Shown: positions 17,389-28,087, numbered from the stretch's first letter. The stretch is 36,814 nucleotides of DNA from an uncultured Bacteroidota bacterium (GCA_903834765.1 CAILKE010000007.1:1-36814); one strand, 5' to 3'. The notes: generated by a model from the letters alone, not told the origin. Made by a program: numbers and translations.

Positions 17389-20300
17389 ATGTTAGATAAA
17401 ATAAAAGAATTTAAACCATCAAGTTGGGCTATAGACAATAAAATGACGGTCTATTTAGTTACCATCTTCATTTGCTTGGCGGGTATTATGGCTTACAACT
17501 CTTTACCAAAAGAGCAGTTTCCTGATATTACTGTGCCAACTATTTATATCAATACAATTAATGGTGGTAATTCCCCAACAAATATTGAAAATACAATTAC
17601 TAAACCAATCGAAAAACGATTGAAAGGTATTTCTGGTATTAAAAAATTCAATAGTACGTCTTTGCAAGATGTATCGGTTATTGTTGTTGAGTTTCTTACG
17701 AATGTAAAAGTTGAAGTTGCTAAACAAAAGGTAAAAGATGCCGTTGACGAAGCGCGTGGTGATATGCCTACAACACTTACCAGAGAGCCAATGATTAAGG
17801 AAATTGCATTTTCCGAAATCCCTATTATGTATATTAATGTAGCTGGTAAATATGATTTAAAGCAACTTAAAAAATATGCTGAAGATTTACAAGATAGAGT
17901 GGAGGGCTTAAAAGAGATTAATGAAGTGAAGTTAGTTGGTGCTTTAGATAGAGAGATTCAAGTAAATATTGATGCATATAAATTGCAAGCAGCTCAATTA
18001 TCGTTAACAGATATACAACGTGCAATTGGTCAAGAAAATTTAACGATCTCTGGCGGTAATATCCCCTTAAATGGTATGAAGCCAACACTTAGTATTAAAA
18101 GTGAATTTAAAGATCCAAAAGAAATTGAAAATATTATTGTAACATCAGCTTCGGGCGCTAAACTATTTATTAAAGATTTTGCTACAGTGGTTGATGGATT
18201 CAAAGAACAAGAAAGTTATTCATCTTCAAATGGGAAAAATGTAATTACATTAAATGTTGTAAAACGTTCGGGAGAAAATTTAATTGATGCTGCAGATAAA
18301 ATCGAAGGAATCATTGCTGAGATGAAAAAATCAGAGTTTCCTCAAGGGCTTGATATTACAATTAGTGGCGATCAAAGTGATAAAACAAAATCATCATTAA
18401 CAGATTTGATTAATACCATTATCATTGGTTTTATTTTAGTAACTGTTGTATTAATGTTTTTCATGGGTGTTACGAATGCACTGTTTGTAGCCCTTTCTGT
18501 TCCTTTATCTATGTTCATTGCCTTTTTGGCAATGCCAAGTATAGGCTTCTCCTTTAATATGATAGTTCTTTTTTCCTTCATACTTGCCCTCGGTATAGTT
18601 GTGGATGATGCCATTGTAGTAATTGAAAATACACACCGACTCTTTGATAATGGAAAACGAGATATTAAAACAGCCGCTAAAATGGCTGTAGGAGAAGTGT
18701 TTATGCCCGTTCTTTCTGGTACAATTACAACCTTAGCACCATTTATTCCTTTAGTATTTTGGCAAGGCATTATTGGAAAGTTCATGTACTTTTTACCGGT
18801 AACATTAATTATCTCTTTAGTAGCATCTTTATTTGTAGCTTATATTATCAATCCAGTATTCGCAGTTGACTTCATGAAATCTCATGAAGAAGAAAGTAAA
18901 GAGCATGGTAAAATTACTAAGAAGGCACGTTTGCAATTAATCGTATATGGCTTAGTTGCTCTATTCTCATATATTACTGGTCATTTTGCTGTTGCTAACT
19001 TCACCGTATTTTTAGCATTTTTCTTAGTATTAAATCGTTTATGGTTATACAAAGCTATAGAAGCTTGGCAATTTAGAATTTGGCCAGGTTTTGTAAAAGG
19101 TTATGTAAAAATATTAGAATGGTTTTTACGTAAACCTTGGAGAACTTTATTATACGTATTACTGCTAATGTTTTTTTCAATTGGTTTGTTCATCGTTCGT
19201 AAACCAAAAGTAGTTTTCTTCCCAAGTGGAGATCCTAATAATGTATACGTGTACGTAAAATTACCTGAAGGTACTGATCCTAAAATTACAAATGATGTTA
19301 TGCGACGAGTAGAAGCAAAAGTGGAAACAGTTTTAGGGAAAGATAATCCTTTAGTTGAATCGATGATAACTAATGTTACCATTGGCACAACAGATCCTCG
19401 TGATGGTGATCAGAACTCGTACCCTAATAGAGGAAAAATAGCGATTGCTTTTGTCAATTTCGAAGAACGGAATGGTGCATCTACCACCACCTATTTACAA
19501 GGCTTGCAATCTTTAAATTGGGATATACCAGGTGCTGATATCGTTGTAAATAAAGAACAGAGTGGACCACCAACTCCTAAGCCCGTGAGTATTGAAATTA
19601 TTGGTGAAGACTTTAAAGACTTAATAAAAAATTCGGATGATTTTAAAAAATTTATCACCGATGCTAAAATTCCTGGCATCGTAAGTTTAAAATCTGACTT
19701 TGTTAGTAATAAACCAGAAATCATATTTGATATTGATAGAGAACGCGCACTCCGCGAAGGTATATCAACGTACCAGTTAGCGATGGAAATTCGTGGAGCT
19801 GTATATGGAGTTGAAGCAACAAAGTTCAGAGATGTGGATGATGAATATCCTGTGCAATTGCGTTACAAATTCGATCAACGTATTGATATAGAAACATTAC
19901 GTAATTTAAAAATCACCTACCGCGATATGAATATGGGCGGAATGGTAAGATCTGTGCCTATTTCTGCAATGTGCGATGTTCGTTATGATTATACGTTCTC
20001 GGGTATTAAACGTAAAAATAACAAACGTGTAATTACTTTATCATCTGATATTAAAGATGGTTTTAATGCAAATGATGTGGTTGCAAAAGTAGAACGCGCC
20101 ATGAAAGATTATAAAAAAACTGGTGACGTGATTATTAAGTTTGCTGGTGATAAAGAAGAACAAACAGAAACTATGCTATTTTTAAGAAATGCTATGCTAT
20201 ATGCCGTTGGTTTAATGTTATTAGTATTAGTTGCTTTATTCAACTCTTTAGGTAAGCCTCTTATTATTTTATCTGAAATTATTTTCAGTATCGTTGGTGT

Positions 20301-20853
20301 ACTTATAGGAGTATCTGTTTTTAAAATGGATATGAGTATAGTGATGACAGGAATTGGTATTATTGCCCTTGGAGGTATTGTAGTTCGTAATGGTATCTTA
20401 TTGGTTGAGTTTGCTGAGTTTGCTCGTGAAGGTGGTATGAGCTTATACGACGCTACTGTGGAGGCTGGACGAACGCGTATGACACCCGTAATTTTAACAG
20501 CAACAGCCGCCATCTTAGGCTTAATACCATTGGCAGTTGGTTTGAATATAAATTTCGAAACGTTATTATCTTCAGGTAATCCGCACATTTTCTTTGGTGG
20601 AGATAACGTGGCGTTCTTCGGGCCATTGAGCTGGACAATGATCTTTGGATTATTATTTGCAACGGTTTTAACTTTAATATTAATACCAGCCATGTATTTA
20701 ATTACTGAGCGTTTAAAACGTAAATCTATAATCATATTGGAGCATTTCGAATTACCTAAAGCGGTAATGTATGTGCCGTTTTTAATTTTAATTCTGAGGT
20801 TAGTATTAGCTATTCAAAAGAAAAAATTAGACTACGGTAATTTAGATAAATAA
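17389..20853 (+). CDS. RND family multidrug efflux pump, inner membrane subunit
   Basis: The 1154-residue product is a full HAE1-type RND transporter. The first membrane helix (MTVYLVTIFICLAGIMAYNSLP) leads to the usual QFPDITVPTI porter start. The proton-relay pair Asp406-Asp407 lies in GIVVDDAIVVIENTH, at the same place as in AcrB. The relay basic residue in the second half appears as Arg in GGIVVRNGILLVEFAEF, where AcrB has Lys. Two large periplasmic loops and 12 membrane helices are visible, with an extra hydrophobic stretch near 18940-19080 making it about 100 residues longer than AcrB. It exports drugs or other toxic amphiphiles using the proton gradient. A terminator follows directly. 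Confidence 0.95.
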   Translation: MLDKIKEFKPSSWAIDNKMTVYLVTIFICLAGIMAYNSLPKEQFPDITVPTIYINTINGGNSPTNIENTITKPIEKRLKGISGIKKFNSTSLQDVSVIVVEFLTNVKVEVAKQKVKDAVDEARGDMPTTLTREPMIKEIAFSEIPIMYINVAGKYDLKQLKKYAEDLQDRVEGLKEINEVKLVGALDREIQVNIDAYKLQAAQLSLTDIQRAIGQENLTISGGNIPLNGMKPTLSIKSEFKDPKEIENIIVTSASGAKLFIKDFATVVDGFKEQESYSSSNGKNVITLNVVKRSGENLIDAADKIEGIIAEMKKSEFPQGLDITISGDQSDKTKSSLTDLINTIIIGFILVTVVLMFFMGVTNALFVALSVPLSMFIAFLAMPSIGFSFNMIVLFSFILALGIVVDDAIVVIENTHRLFDNGKRDIKTAAKMAVGEVFMPVLSGTITTLAPFIPLVFWQGIIGKFMYFLPVTLIISLVASLFVAYIINPVFAVDFMKSHEEESKEHGKITKKARLQLIVYGLVALFSYITGHFAVANFTVFLAFFLVLNRLWLYKAIEAWQFRIWPGFVKGYVKILEWFLRKPWRTLLYVLLLMFFSIGLFIVRKPKVVFFPSGDPNNVYVYVKLPEGTDPKITNDVMRRVEAKVETVLGKDNPLVESMITNVTIGTTDPRDGDQNSYPNRGKIAIAFVNFEERNGASTTTYLQGLQSLNWDIPGADIVVNKEQSGPPTPKPVSIEIIGEDFKDLIKNSDDFKKFITDAKIPGIVSLKSDFVSNKPEIIFDIDRERALREGISTYQLAMEIRGAVYGVEATKFRDVDDEYPVQLRYKFDQRIDIETLRNLKITYRDMNMGGMVRSVPISAMCDVRYDYTFSGIKRKNNKRVITLSSDIKDGFNANDVVAKVERAMKDYKKTGDVIIKFAGDKEEQTETMLFLRNAMLYAVGLMLLVLVALFNSLGKPLIILSEIIFSIVGVLIGVSVFKMDMSIVMTGIGIIALGGIVVRNGILLVEFAEFAREGGMSLYDATVEAGRTRMTPVILTATAAILGLIPLAVGLNINFETLLSSGNPHIFFGGDNVAFFGPLSWTMIFGLLFATVLTLILIPAMYLITERLKRKSIIILEHFELPKAVMYVPFLILILRLVLAIQKKKLDYGNLDK

Positions 20854-20862
20854 TCTTTTTAT

Positions 20863-20891
20863 AAACGGTTCGCTTTTTGCGGACCGTTTTT
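20863..20891 (+). terminator. Terminator of the efflux operon
   Basis: AAACGGTTCGC (20863-20873) pairs with GCGGACCGTTT (20879-20889), with one U-G pair, around a T5 loop, and is followed by a short T-run. It lies 9 nt after the RND stop codon. Confidence 0.85.
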
Positions 20892-20955
20892 GTTTAAAAA
20901 GGTATTTGATTTTATTCTTGTTGAGTCAGTATTATTTTATACTTTTAGTTTTACA

Positions 20956-23814
20956 ATGACTCCATTTCTTAACCTATTAGCGCAATACATTTTTGATCAT
21001 CACGAACATGATACAGAAAAATTATGCATCGTATTACCCAACAAGCGCGGAGCGTTATATTTAAAACAACATCTTGCCAACGTATTTAATAAAACCATTT
21101 GGTTACCAACCATTATTAGTGCGGAAGAATTAGTAGCGCAATTATCAGGTTTGCAACAAGCTGATAGTATTGATTTAATTTGTGACTTATATGTAGCTTA
21201 CACAACTGTTTTAAAAGAAAAAGCCGAACCCTTCGATTCTTTTGCTAAATGGGGTACTTTAATGCTTCAGGACTTTAATGAGGCCGATCGTTATTTAGTA
21301 GATACAAAAATTTTATATCAAGAACTGAAAGAAATTAAACTGATTGAAAACTGGTCGCTTAGTGCTGAAAAGCTAACTACTACACAAGAAGAATATTGTC
21401 AGTTTATGTTCTTGATGGGCACTATTTACGACGTATTCACTCAAAATTTATTACAAAAAAAACAGGCTTATCAGGGTTTAATGTATCGTAAAGCCGTTGA
21501 GCAATATCAGCAATCTACCTATATTGATCAATTTTCAAACATAATCATTGCGGGGTTTAATGCCCTAAACAAAGCGGAAACTATTATATTTTCTGATTTG
21601 GTAAAACAAAAAAAAGCAAACATTATGTGGGATGGTGACACGTATTATGTAAACAATGAAGAGTATGAAGCAGGATTATTTTTACGTAAAAATTTCACTA
21701 ATACGTGGTTAGATACTAAAAATTATATCGGTAGTTATTTTAAGGATATCCCCAAGAATATTGATATAGTGGCCGTTCCAAAGCAGATGGGACAAGCGCA
21801 AGTTGTTGCTCACCAATTACAACAGTGGATATCCCAAGGGAAATCATTAACTAAAACCGCTATAGTGTTGGCAGACGAAAGTTTGTTGTTTCCCATTTTA
21901 AATTTGTTGCCTAAAGAAGTAAAGTTCGTTAATATCACAATGGAATATCCATTACGTTATACGCCAATTTATGACTTGGTGGATAATTTAATTAACCTTC
22001 ATCATTCTACACAAAAAGTAGGAAACTCAAAAAGTTTTTATTTCGCAGATGTTTTTAAGATTTTACAAAACACTTTATTTAAACAATATTACCAAGGCTT
22101 TGAGCCAACTATTAAATTACAAGCAATCATTCAACGTATTATCGATAAAAATTATGTATGGATAAATACGAGTGTATTGGCGACTTTATTTGAAGATAAT
22201 TATAAATACATTGCTCATTTATTTGAGCAATGGAAAAGCTCAGAACAAGGCATACTAGCTATTTCTCAAGTCATAACTGTATTCAATAATTCGGAAGACG
22301 AAGTGCTTACCATTTCTTCAACTGAAAAAGAATACTTGCACGTTTTTACCAAATATTTCAATCGCTTGCGAGCACTCATTACGACGCATCATTATTTAGA
22401 ATCTTTAGTAACACTCAAGAGTTTATACAAACAAATTATTGGAGCTGCTTCTGTTCCTTTTATTGGAGAGCCTTTACAGGGATTGCAAATCATGGGTGTG
22501 TTAGAAACGCGTACACTTGATTTTGAAAACATTATGGTGTTAGGTGTCAACGAAGGGGTATTGCCATCAGGTAAGTCTACCAATTCATTTATCCCTAATG
22601 ATTTAAAACGCTTTCATCAAATGCCTTTGTATGGCGATAAAGACGCTGTATATGCTTATCACTTTTATCGCTTATTGCAAAGAGCTACCAACGTTCTATT
22701 AACTTATAATACAGAACATAGTGCTTTAGGTTCGGGTGAGAAAAGTAGATTTATTACTCAGTTACAATTTGAATTACAAAAATATAATTCTGAGCATACC
22801 ATCTCCGAAAAAATGCTGAGCGGAGGAACACTCCCAGCAAGCATTCGCAACGTTATTGAAATTCCAAAAACGGAAATTAATTTATTTCCCATCATCAAAA
22901 AATTAACAACAAATGATGAATACAATGGGTTGAGCCCTTCTGCATTGATCACTCATAAAGATTGTGCCTTGCGATTTTTTTTCAGATATGGTGCTGGAAT
23001 TAAAGAAGCAGCGGATGTAGAAGAAAATGCAGAAGCAAACACACAAGGTTCTATTTTACATAAGTCTTTAGAAAAGCTTTATATGCCTTACATTGGAAAT
23101 GTTTTGAAAACTGATGATATAAAAAATTGTTTAGCGCAAACAACTGAAACAGTTGATGCGGTATTTCAAACTTTTTTTAGTCAAAAAGAAAGTCAGTTTG
23201 GGAAAAATTACTTGCAACGAAAAGTGTTGTACGAATACGTAAATAAATTATTAAAATCTGATTTAAAATTAATTAGTCAATCTGCCAAAGCAAATGAACT
23301 ATTAAGCATCATTGATTTAGAACGAAACATGAGCGCCACTTTAACCATTGATATAAAGGGAATTCCAACACTTGTTTATATTAAAGGCTCTGCGGATAGA
23401 ATTGATAAATTAGGAAATCATATTCGTGTGATTGATTATAAATCGTCAATAAAAACAACGGATAAATTTAAGTTCATTGATTTTGATTTATTGTTTTCGG
23501 ATAAAGATTATAATAAAATGTTACAATTATTTATGTATGCCTGGTTGGCTGTAAAAAATAACATTGCTAAAGCAGAACAATTAAAGCCCTGCATTATTCC
23601 TTTCAAAAAATTTGAAGAAACGCCTCGGTTTATTTTAGAGAATACAAGTCGAAATGCGGAAATATTAAATTTTACACCTGAGTTATTGGCTGAATTTGAA
23701 GTCCATTTGATTTTGGAAATTCAAAAAATGATTGATAGTAATACCTGTTTCAGTCAGACAGAAGACTTGAAAACCTGCGAATACTGCGCCTATGCTGCTA
23801 TTTGTAATATTTAA
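20956..23814 (+). CDS. AddB-like PD-(D/E)XK nuclease with iron-sulphur cysteines
   Basis: The 952-residue product starts at ATG 20956; a longer frame beginning with TTG at 20890 would start inside the terminator. The N-terminal two thirds resemble a decayed superfamily I helicase (IVLPNKRGALYLKQ where an active enzyme has a Walker A). The C-terminal third is a RecB-type nuclease: His702 (GSILHKSLEKLY), Asp814 (GSADRID), D827-Y-K829 (VIDYKSS) and Q857-x3-Y861. Cys670 together with C941-x2-C944-x5-C950 matches the iron-sulphur staple of AddB. This suggests a subunit that helps process double-strand ends for recombination. The partner AddA-like helicase gene is not in the window. It ends 28 nt from the convergent panB gene. 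Confidence 0.85.
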   Translation: MTPFLNLLAQYIFDHHEHDTEKLCIVLPNKRGALYLKQHLANVFNKTIWLPTIISAEELVAQLSGLQQADSIDLICDLYVAYTTVLKEKAEPFDSFAKWGTLMLQDFNEADRYLVDTKILYQELKEIKLIENWSLSAEKLTTTQEEYCQFMFLMGTIYDVFTQNLLQKKQAYQGLMYRKAVEQYQQSTYIDQFSNIIIAGFNALNKAETIIFSDLVKQKKANIMWDGDTYYVNNEEYEAGLFLRKNFTNTWLDTKNYIGSYFKDIPKNIDIVAVPKQMGQAQVVAHQLQQWISQGKSLTKTAIVLADESLLFPILNLLPKEVKFVNITMEYPLRYTPIYDLVDNLINLHHSTQKVGNSKSFYFADVFKILQNTLFKQYYQGFEPTIKLQAIIQRIIDKNYVWINTSVLATLFEDNYKYIAHLFEQWKSSEQGILAISQVITVFNNSEDEVLTISSTEKEYLHVFTKYFNRLRALITTHHYLESLVTLKSLYKQIIGAASVPFIGEPLQGLQIMGVLETRTLDFENIMVLGVNEGVLPSGKSTNSFIPNDLKRFHQMPLYGDKDAVYAYHFYRLLQRATNVLLTYNTEHSALGSGEKSRFITQLQFELQKYNSEHTISEKMLSGGTLPASIRNVIEIPKTEINLFPIIKKLTTNDEYNGLSPSALITHKDCALRFFFRYGAGIKEAADVEENAEANTQGSILHKSLEKLYMPYIGNVLKTDDIKNCLAQTTETVDAVFQTFFSQKESQFGKNYLQRKVLYEYVNKLLKSDLKLISQSAKANELLSIIDLERNMSATLTIDIKGIPTLVYIKGSADRIDKLGNHIRVIDYKSSIKTTDKFKFIDFDLLFSDKDYNKMLQLFMYAWLAVKNNIAKAEQLKPCIIPFKKFEETPRFILENTSRNAEILNFTPELLAEFEVHLILEIQKMIDSNTCFSQTEDLKTCEYCAYAAICNI

Positions 23815-23842
23815 GTTAAATAATTTTTAGAATCCCCTTAGT

Positions 23843-24658
23843 CTAATACTGCTCAGTATCATTGGGGAAATCCCTACTTTTAACATCTTTGATATATTGC
23901 TGAAAAGCACCTGACATACTTTCGTATAAATTCAAATAGCGGCGTAAAAAACGAGGACTAAATTCATGTGTCATGCCTAGCATATCGTGTGTTACTAATA
24001 CTTGGCCATCAACTCCACCGCCAGCACCAATGCCAATAACAGGTATGGAAATGCTTTTAGCAGTTTGTTCTGCTAATGAAGCAGGTATTTTTTCTAGCAC
24101 CAACGCAAAACAACCGAAGTCTTCTAATAATTTAGCGTCCTCTAATAAGCGTTGTGCTTCTTCTTCCTCTTTTGCTCTAACTGTATAGGTACCGAATTTA
24201 TAAATAGATTGTGGCGTTAATCCCAAATGCCCCATAACAGGGATTCCAGCTGATAAAATTCGTTCTATAGAATCTTTAATTTCTCGTCCACCTTCCATTT
24301 TCACAGCATGTGCGCCACTTTCTTTCATAATTTGTACTGCTGATTCTAACGCTTTTTTTGAATTCCCTTGGTATGAACCAAAAGGTAAATCAACTACAAC
24401 TAAGGCTCTATCTATTGCTCTAATAACAGAAGAAGCATGATAAATCATTTGATCCAATGTTATGGGCAACGTTGTTTCATGGCCAGCCATTACATTACTG
24501 GCGCTATCACCTACTAAAATTACATCAATACCGGCATGGTCAATAATTTTTGCCATTGTATAATCGTATGCTGTTAGCATAGATATTTTTTCGCCTCGGC
24601 GCTTCATTTCCTGCAATTGGTGCGTTGTTACCTTTTTTACTTCTTTATGAACCGACAT
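23843..24658 (-). CDS. panB: 3-methyl-2-oxobutanoate hydroxymethyltransferase (PanB)
   Basis: The 271-residue product is the first enzyme of pantothenate (vitamin B5 and CoA) synthesis, adding a hydroxymethyl group from methylene-tetrahydrofolate to 2-oxoisovalerate. Metal and catalytic residues are all visible: Asp51 ([12 protein letters not shown]), Asp90 (VVDLPFGSY), Glu122 (KMEGG) and Glu189 (LVLEKIP). The glycine loop [15 protein letters not shown] is also present. I chose the ATG at 24658 because it gives the family length (about 265-275). A start at 24850 would add 64 residues and overlap the divergent lipoprotein gene and its promoter. No panC or panD is adjacent. Confidence 0.95.
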   Translation of the reverse strand: MSVHKEVKKVTTHQLQEMKRRGEKISMLTAYDYTMAKIIDHAGIDVILVGDSASNVMAGHETTLPITLDQMIYHASSVIRAIDRALVVVDLPFGSYQGNSKKALESAVQIMKESGAHAVKMEGGREIKDSIERILSAGIPVMGHLGLTPQSIYKFGTYTVRAKEEEEAQRLLEDAKLLEDFGCFALVLEKIPASLAEQTAKSISIPVIGIGAGGGVDGQVLVTHDMLGMTHEFSPRFLRRYLNLYESMSGAFQQYIKDVKSRDFPNDTEQY

Positions 24659-24688
24659 ATTCGTTAGGATTATTAGAGTTAAGCATAG

Positions 24689-24696
24689 CAAAACTA
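24689..24696 (-). promoter_or_regulatory. -7 element upstream of panB
   Basis: The minus strand reads TAGTTTTG, a perfect TAnnTTTG match, 30 bp before the panB start. I could not find a clear TTG at the -33 spacing. Confidence 0.45.
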
Positions 24697-24704
24697 ATAA
24701 TTTA

Positions 24705-24734
24705 TTTGGAGTTAAGTAAAAATTAGTAAATTTG
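24705..24734 (+). promoter_or_regulatory. Bacteroidota-type promoter of the lipoprotein gene
   Basis: TTTG (24705-24708), 18 nt, then TAAATTTG (24727-24734), an exact TAnnTTTG match. The start codon is 21 nt further on, which leaves a short leader without a Shine-Dalgarno sequence. Confidence 0.7.
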
Positions 24735-24755
24735 GCTTTCTTGTAAAAAATATAA

Positions 24756-25916
24756 ATGAAAAAATCAATCATATCTCTCAGTCTTATAGTGTTTGTGTCG
24801 CTAATAGTTACTTCATGTAAAAATGATTTAACTGTATTAGCTCCAGGCAAAGAAGTTGTTTCTGTTTATGGAATTTTGAATCCAAATGAGCCACTACAAA
24901 GCATTCGTATCAATAAAGTTTTTGCAACTACAGGTGATGCAAATGCAGCAGCTCAAGATGAAAAGATTATTAACTTTGACGCAAATGAACTAGTTGTTAC
25001 TTTAGAACGATATAATACAGGTAGCACAACCCCTCAATTAACGACGGTTGGCAACAGTTTTAAAAAAGAAATAGTATTAACTGAAACAGTTGTAACTACT
25101 GCCGATGGTGCATTTAGCAATCAGCAACGCATTTGGCAAACAACTGATAAATTATTTCATACAGGAGAATATAAACTGGTTATTAAGAAAGCAAGTGATT
25201 TAAATACCACTATTGCCTCAGCACAAACAGTAGTTATTGATAGTGTAAGTACTTCATCTGGTGGAGCATCACCTAATCCATTTTATTACATAAATGGAAC
25301 AGTTACTCCTATGCATGGTGGGGTTTTTCCTTTTCCAATAAGCGATCCTGCTGATAAACCAAAGTATATTAATTACGATGTTTTTACTGTAACTCAATTT
25401 ATTAAATTTAAGTCAACACCAAACGCAAAAACATACGAAGTTGTGATGCGATTTCACTACGTTGACAGTTTAATTGGAGGAGCTACAAGTAATGAGTATG
25501 TTGATTATAATTTCGATTCCCAGCAATCTGCTGCATTAGTAGGTGGCGAATTATTTTTATCATTTAAATTTGTTACAAATGATTTCTATACTAATGTTGC
25601 CAGAGAAATTGCTAAAAAACCAACTGTTAATATCAAAAACAGAAAATCAGATTATATGGAATATATTGTGAATGCAGGAACTGAAAATTTATTTACCTTC
25701 CTTCAAGTAAATGCTCCTTCCTCAACTATCGCTCAAGATAAACCCTATTATTCTAATATTACTGGTGGGGTTGGAATTTTCGCATGTCGCTCTACTTCCA
25801 TCGTTACTAAAGACTTATGGAGCAATTTTGTGGATAAAATAGCATGTAATCCAAGTACTTTTCCTTTATTGTTTTGTGACTATTCAGGTAAGCCAAGAGC
25901 TTCAACCTGCCCTTAA
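24756..25916 (+). CDS. Lipoprotein of unknown function, possibly DUF4249-like
   Basis: The 386-residue product has a lipoprotein signal (SLIVTSC, lipid Cys21) followed by an Asn-Asp pair, so it is likely surface-exposed or periplasmic and membrane-anchored. The rest is beta-rich, beginning with a strand like that of DUF4249 proteins ([19 protein letters not shown]) and ending with [11 protein letters not shown], which also recalls that family; the match is from memory and weak. No enzyme motif is seen. Cysteines near the C-terminus (IACNPS, FCDYSG, STCP) could form disulfides. It has its own promoter and terminator and so appears to be a single-gene unit. Confidence 0.7.
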   Translation: MKKSIISLSLIVFVSLIVTSCKNDLTVLAPGKEVVSVYGILNPNEPLQSIRINKVFATTGDANAAAQDEKIINFDANELVVTLERYNTGSTTPQLTTVGNSFKKEIVLTETVVTTADGAFSNQQRIWQTTDKLFHTGEYKLVIKKASDLNTTIASAQTVVIDSVSTSSGGASPNPFYYINGTVTPMHGGVFPFPISDPADKPKYINYDVFTVTQFIKFKSTPNAKTYEVVMRFHYVDSLIGGATSNEYVDYNFDSQQSAALVGGELFLSFKFVTNDFYTNVAREIAKKPTVNIKNRKSDYMEYIVNAGTENLFTFLQVNAPSSTIAQDKPYYSNITGGVGIFACRSTSIVTKDLWSNFVDKIACNPSTFPLLFCDYSGKPRASTCP

Positions 25917-25944
25917 ATCTATATTCTGACAAACATTCCAACTT

Positions 25945-25980
25945 AAACCATCTAAAATGACAAGTTTTAGGTGGTTTTTT
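25945..25980 (+). terminator. Terminator of the lipoprotein gene
   Basis: AAACCATCTAAAA (25945-25957) pairs with TTTTAGGTGGTTT (25965-25977), one G-U pair, 7-nt loop, ending in a T6 run. Confidence 0.85.
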
Positions 25981-26079
25981 GCTGTTTATGTCAGGCTGTC
26001 ATAAAAAAGCTTTCTTTTATTAATGGCATAAACATTGACTACCTAAGGGAAAAAAATCACAATTTAAAACATTAAAACA

Positions 26080-27984
26080 ATGGGAAAAATAATAGGAATA
26101 GATTTAGGTACAACCAATAGCTGCGTGTCGGTTATGGAAGGTAACGAAGCTGTAGTAATTGCAAATAGCGAAGGTAAGCGTACAACGCCCTCTGTAGTGG
26201 CTTTTATTGAAGGTGGCGAACGTAAAGTTGGCGACCCTGCAAAACGTCAAGCAATCACAAATCCAACAAAAACAATATCTTCTATCAAACGTTTTATGGG
26301 AGTTACTTTTGACGAAGCTCAAAAAGAAATTCCTCGTATGACTTATAAAGTAGTTAAAGGCGATAATGGCACTCCACGTGTTGTTATTGATGATAGAAAC
26401 TACTCTGCTCAAGAAATTTCTGCTATCATTTTACAAAAAATGAAAAAAACAGCTGAAGACTTCCTAGGAACAACTGTTGATGAAGCAGTTATTACCGTTC
26501 CAGCTTATTTTAACGATGCTCAGCGTCAAGCAACTAAAGAAGCTGGCGAAATCGCAGGATTAAAAGTAAAACGTATCATTAACGAACCAACTGCTGCTGC
26601 CCTTGCATATGGCATGGACAAAAAAGGAAAAGACATGAAAATAGTAGTGTTTGACTGTGGTGGTGGAACACATGACGTTTCAGTATTAGAATTAGGAGAT
26701 GGTGTATTTGAAGTAAAATCTACCGATGGTGATACTCACTTAGGTGGTGATGACTTTGATCAATTAATCATTGACTGGTTAGCTGACGAATTCAACAAAG
26801 AAGAAGGCATCGATTTACGTAAAGATCCAATGGCTTTGCAACGTTTAAAAGAAGCTGCTGAAAAAGCAAAAATCGAATTATCAAGTACTACAACTTCTGA
26901 AATCAATTTGCCATACATTATGCCAGTAAATGGTATACCAAAACACTTAGTTAAATCGTTAACACGTGCTAAGTTTGAGCAAATGGCAGATAGCCTTATC
27001 AAAAGAACAATTGATCCTTGTAAATCAGCATTGAAAAACGCAGGTTTATCTACTTCTGATATAGATGAAATTATATTAGTAGGTGGTTCAACTCGTATAC
27101 CAGCTGTACAAGAAGCAGTAGAGAAATTCTTTGGAAAAGCGCCAAGTAAAGGTGTTAACCCTGATGAGGTTGTAGCTTTAGGAGCTGCTATCCAAGGTGG
27201 TGTATTAACTGGAGAAGTAAAAGATGTATTATTATTAGATGTAACTCCTTTATCATTAGGTATTGAAACGTATGGTGGTGTGTTTACAAAATTAATTGAA
27301 TCAAATACAACTATTCCTTCTAAGAAAACAGAAACATTCTCTACAGCAAGTGATAACCAACCAAGTGTACAATTACATGTATTACAAGGTGAGCGTCCAA
27401 TGGCTAAAGATAATCGTACTATTGGTCAGTTTAACTTAGATGGTATTATGCCTTCACCTCGTGGTGTGCCTCAAATTGAAGTAACATTTGATATTGATGC
27501 GAATGGTATCTTATCGGTTTCTGCAAAAGATAAAGCAACTGGTAAAGCACAAAACATCCGTATCGAAGCTTCTTCTGGATTAAGCAAAGAAGAAATTGAA
27601 AAAATGAAACGTGAAGCTGAAGCTAATGCTGACGCTGATAAAAAAGCGAAAGAAGAAGCTGATAAAATAAATGCAGCTGATGGTATGATTTTCACTTCTG
27701 AAAAACAATTGAAAGAATACGGAGATAAAATACCAGCAGATAAAAAAGCAGCTATTGAAAGCGCTTTAGCAGGATTAAAAACAGCTCACGATTCTAGAGA
27801 TATCGCTGCAATCGATTCAGCTATGACAAGCATTAATGCTGCATGGGAAGCCGCATCTCAAGATATGAATAATGCGATGAACCAACAAGGTGGCGCTGAC
27901 GCGCAAGGTGGTGCAGAACAACCTAACGCCGATGCTGGTAAATCTGAAAATGTAACTGACGTAGATTACGAAGAAGTAAAATAA
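26080..27984 (+). CDS. dnaK: Chaperone DnaK (Hsp70)
   Basis: The 634-residue product is a full Dna[18 protein letters not shown] (phosphate 1) at the start, [14 protein letters not shown], the adenosine segment [13 protein letters not shown], the beta-sandwich substrate domain ([14 protein letters not shown]) and a helical lid ending in a disordered Gly/Ala/Gln tail and DVDYEEVK. It folds proteins in the cytoplasm in an ATP cycle with DnaJ and GrpE, neither of which is encoded here. The phosphate 2 motif is D192-C-G-G-G-T-H-D199 in place of the usual DLGGGTFD. No CIRCE element lies upstream; a TGTCA direct repeat (25989-25993 and 25997-26001) is the only regular motif seen there, and its role is unknown. 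Confidence 0.97.
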   Translation: MGKIIGIDLGTTNSCVSVMEGNEAVVIANSEGKRTTPSVVAFIEGGERKVGDPAKRQAITNPTKTISSIKRFMGVTFDEAQKEIPRMTYKVVKGDNGTPRVVIDDRNYSAQEISAIILQKMKKTAEDFLGTTVDEAVITVPAYFNDAQRQATKEAGEIAGLKVKRIINEPTAAALAYGMDKKGKDMKIVVFDCGGGTHDVSVLELGDGVFEVKSTDGDTHLGGDDFDQLIIDWLADEFNKEEGIDLRKDPMALQRLKEAAEKAKIELSSTTTSEINLPYIMPVNGIPKHLVKSLTRAKFEQMADSLIKRTIDPCKSALKNAGLSTSDIDEIILVGGSTRIPAVQEAVEKFFGKAPSKGVNPDEVVALGAAIQGGVLTGEVKDVLLLDVTPLSLGIETYGGVFTKLIESNTTIPSKKTETFSTASDNQPSVQLHVLQGERPMAKDNRTIGQFNLDGIMPSPRGVPQIEVTFDIDANGILSVSAKDKATGKAQNIRIEASSGLSKEEIEKMKREAEANADADKKAKEEADKINAADGMIFTSEKQLKEYGDKIPADKKAAIESALAGLKTAHDSRDIAAIDSAMTSINAAWEAASQDMNNAMNQQGGADAQGGAEQPNADAGKSENVTDVDYEEVK

Positions 27985-28006
27985 GCTTAGTACATAATGA
28001 TAAACT

Positions 28007-28040
28007 AAAAAGCTGTTTGTGTTCACAAACAGCTTTTTTT
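28007..28040. terminator. Strong bidirectional terminator after dnaK
   Basis: AAAAAGCTGTTTGTG (28007-28021) and CACAAACAGCTTTTT (28024-28038) form a perfect 15-bp stem with a T7 run on the plus strand and, read in reverse, a T5 run for transcripts of the CHAT operon. Confidence 0.9.
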
Positions 28041-28087
28041 ATGAATTTAGTTCAACATCTCGAAGGATTTATTTTACTGTGCTTTAG

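Noticed and set aside
18372-18785. 137-codon minus-strand frame inside the RND pump gene
   Set aside because: Antisense shadow of conserved membrane helices, with no motif or promoter.
20109-20735. 208-codon open frame on the minus strand inside the RND pump gene
   Set aside because: It is antisense to the well-conserved RND coding sequence, low in complexity (Ile, Lys, Pro, Thr) and without any domain; a shadow frame.
20890-20955. 22-residue N-terminal extension of the AddB-like protein
   Set aside because: The TTG start lies in the T-run of the efflux operon terminator, so it would not be on its own transcript.
24659-24850. 64-residue N-terminal extension of PanB
   Set aside because: It would cover the promoter and start of the divergent lipoprotein gene and exceed the usual PanB length; the extension reads as AT-rich noncoding sequence.
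25917-26079. CIRCE operator upstream of dnaK
   Set aside because: No TTAGCACTC-N9-GAGTGCTAA-like sequence is present.
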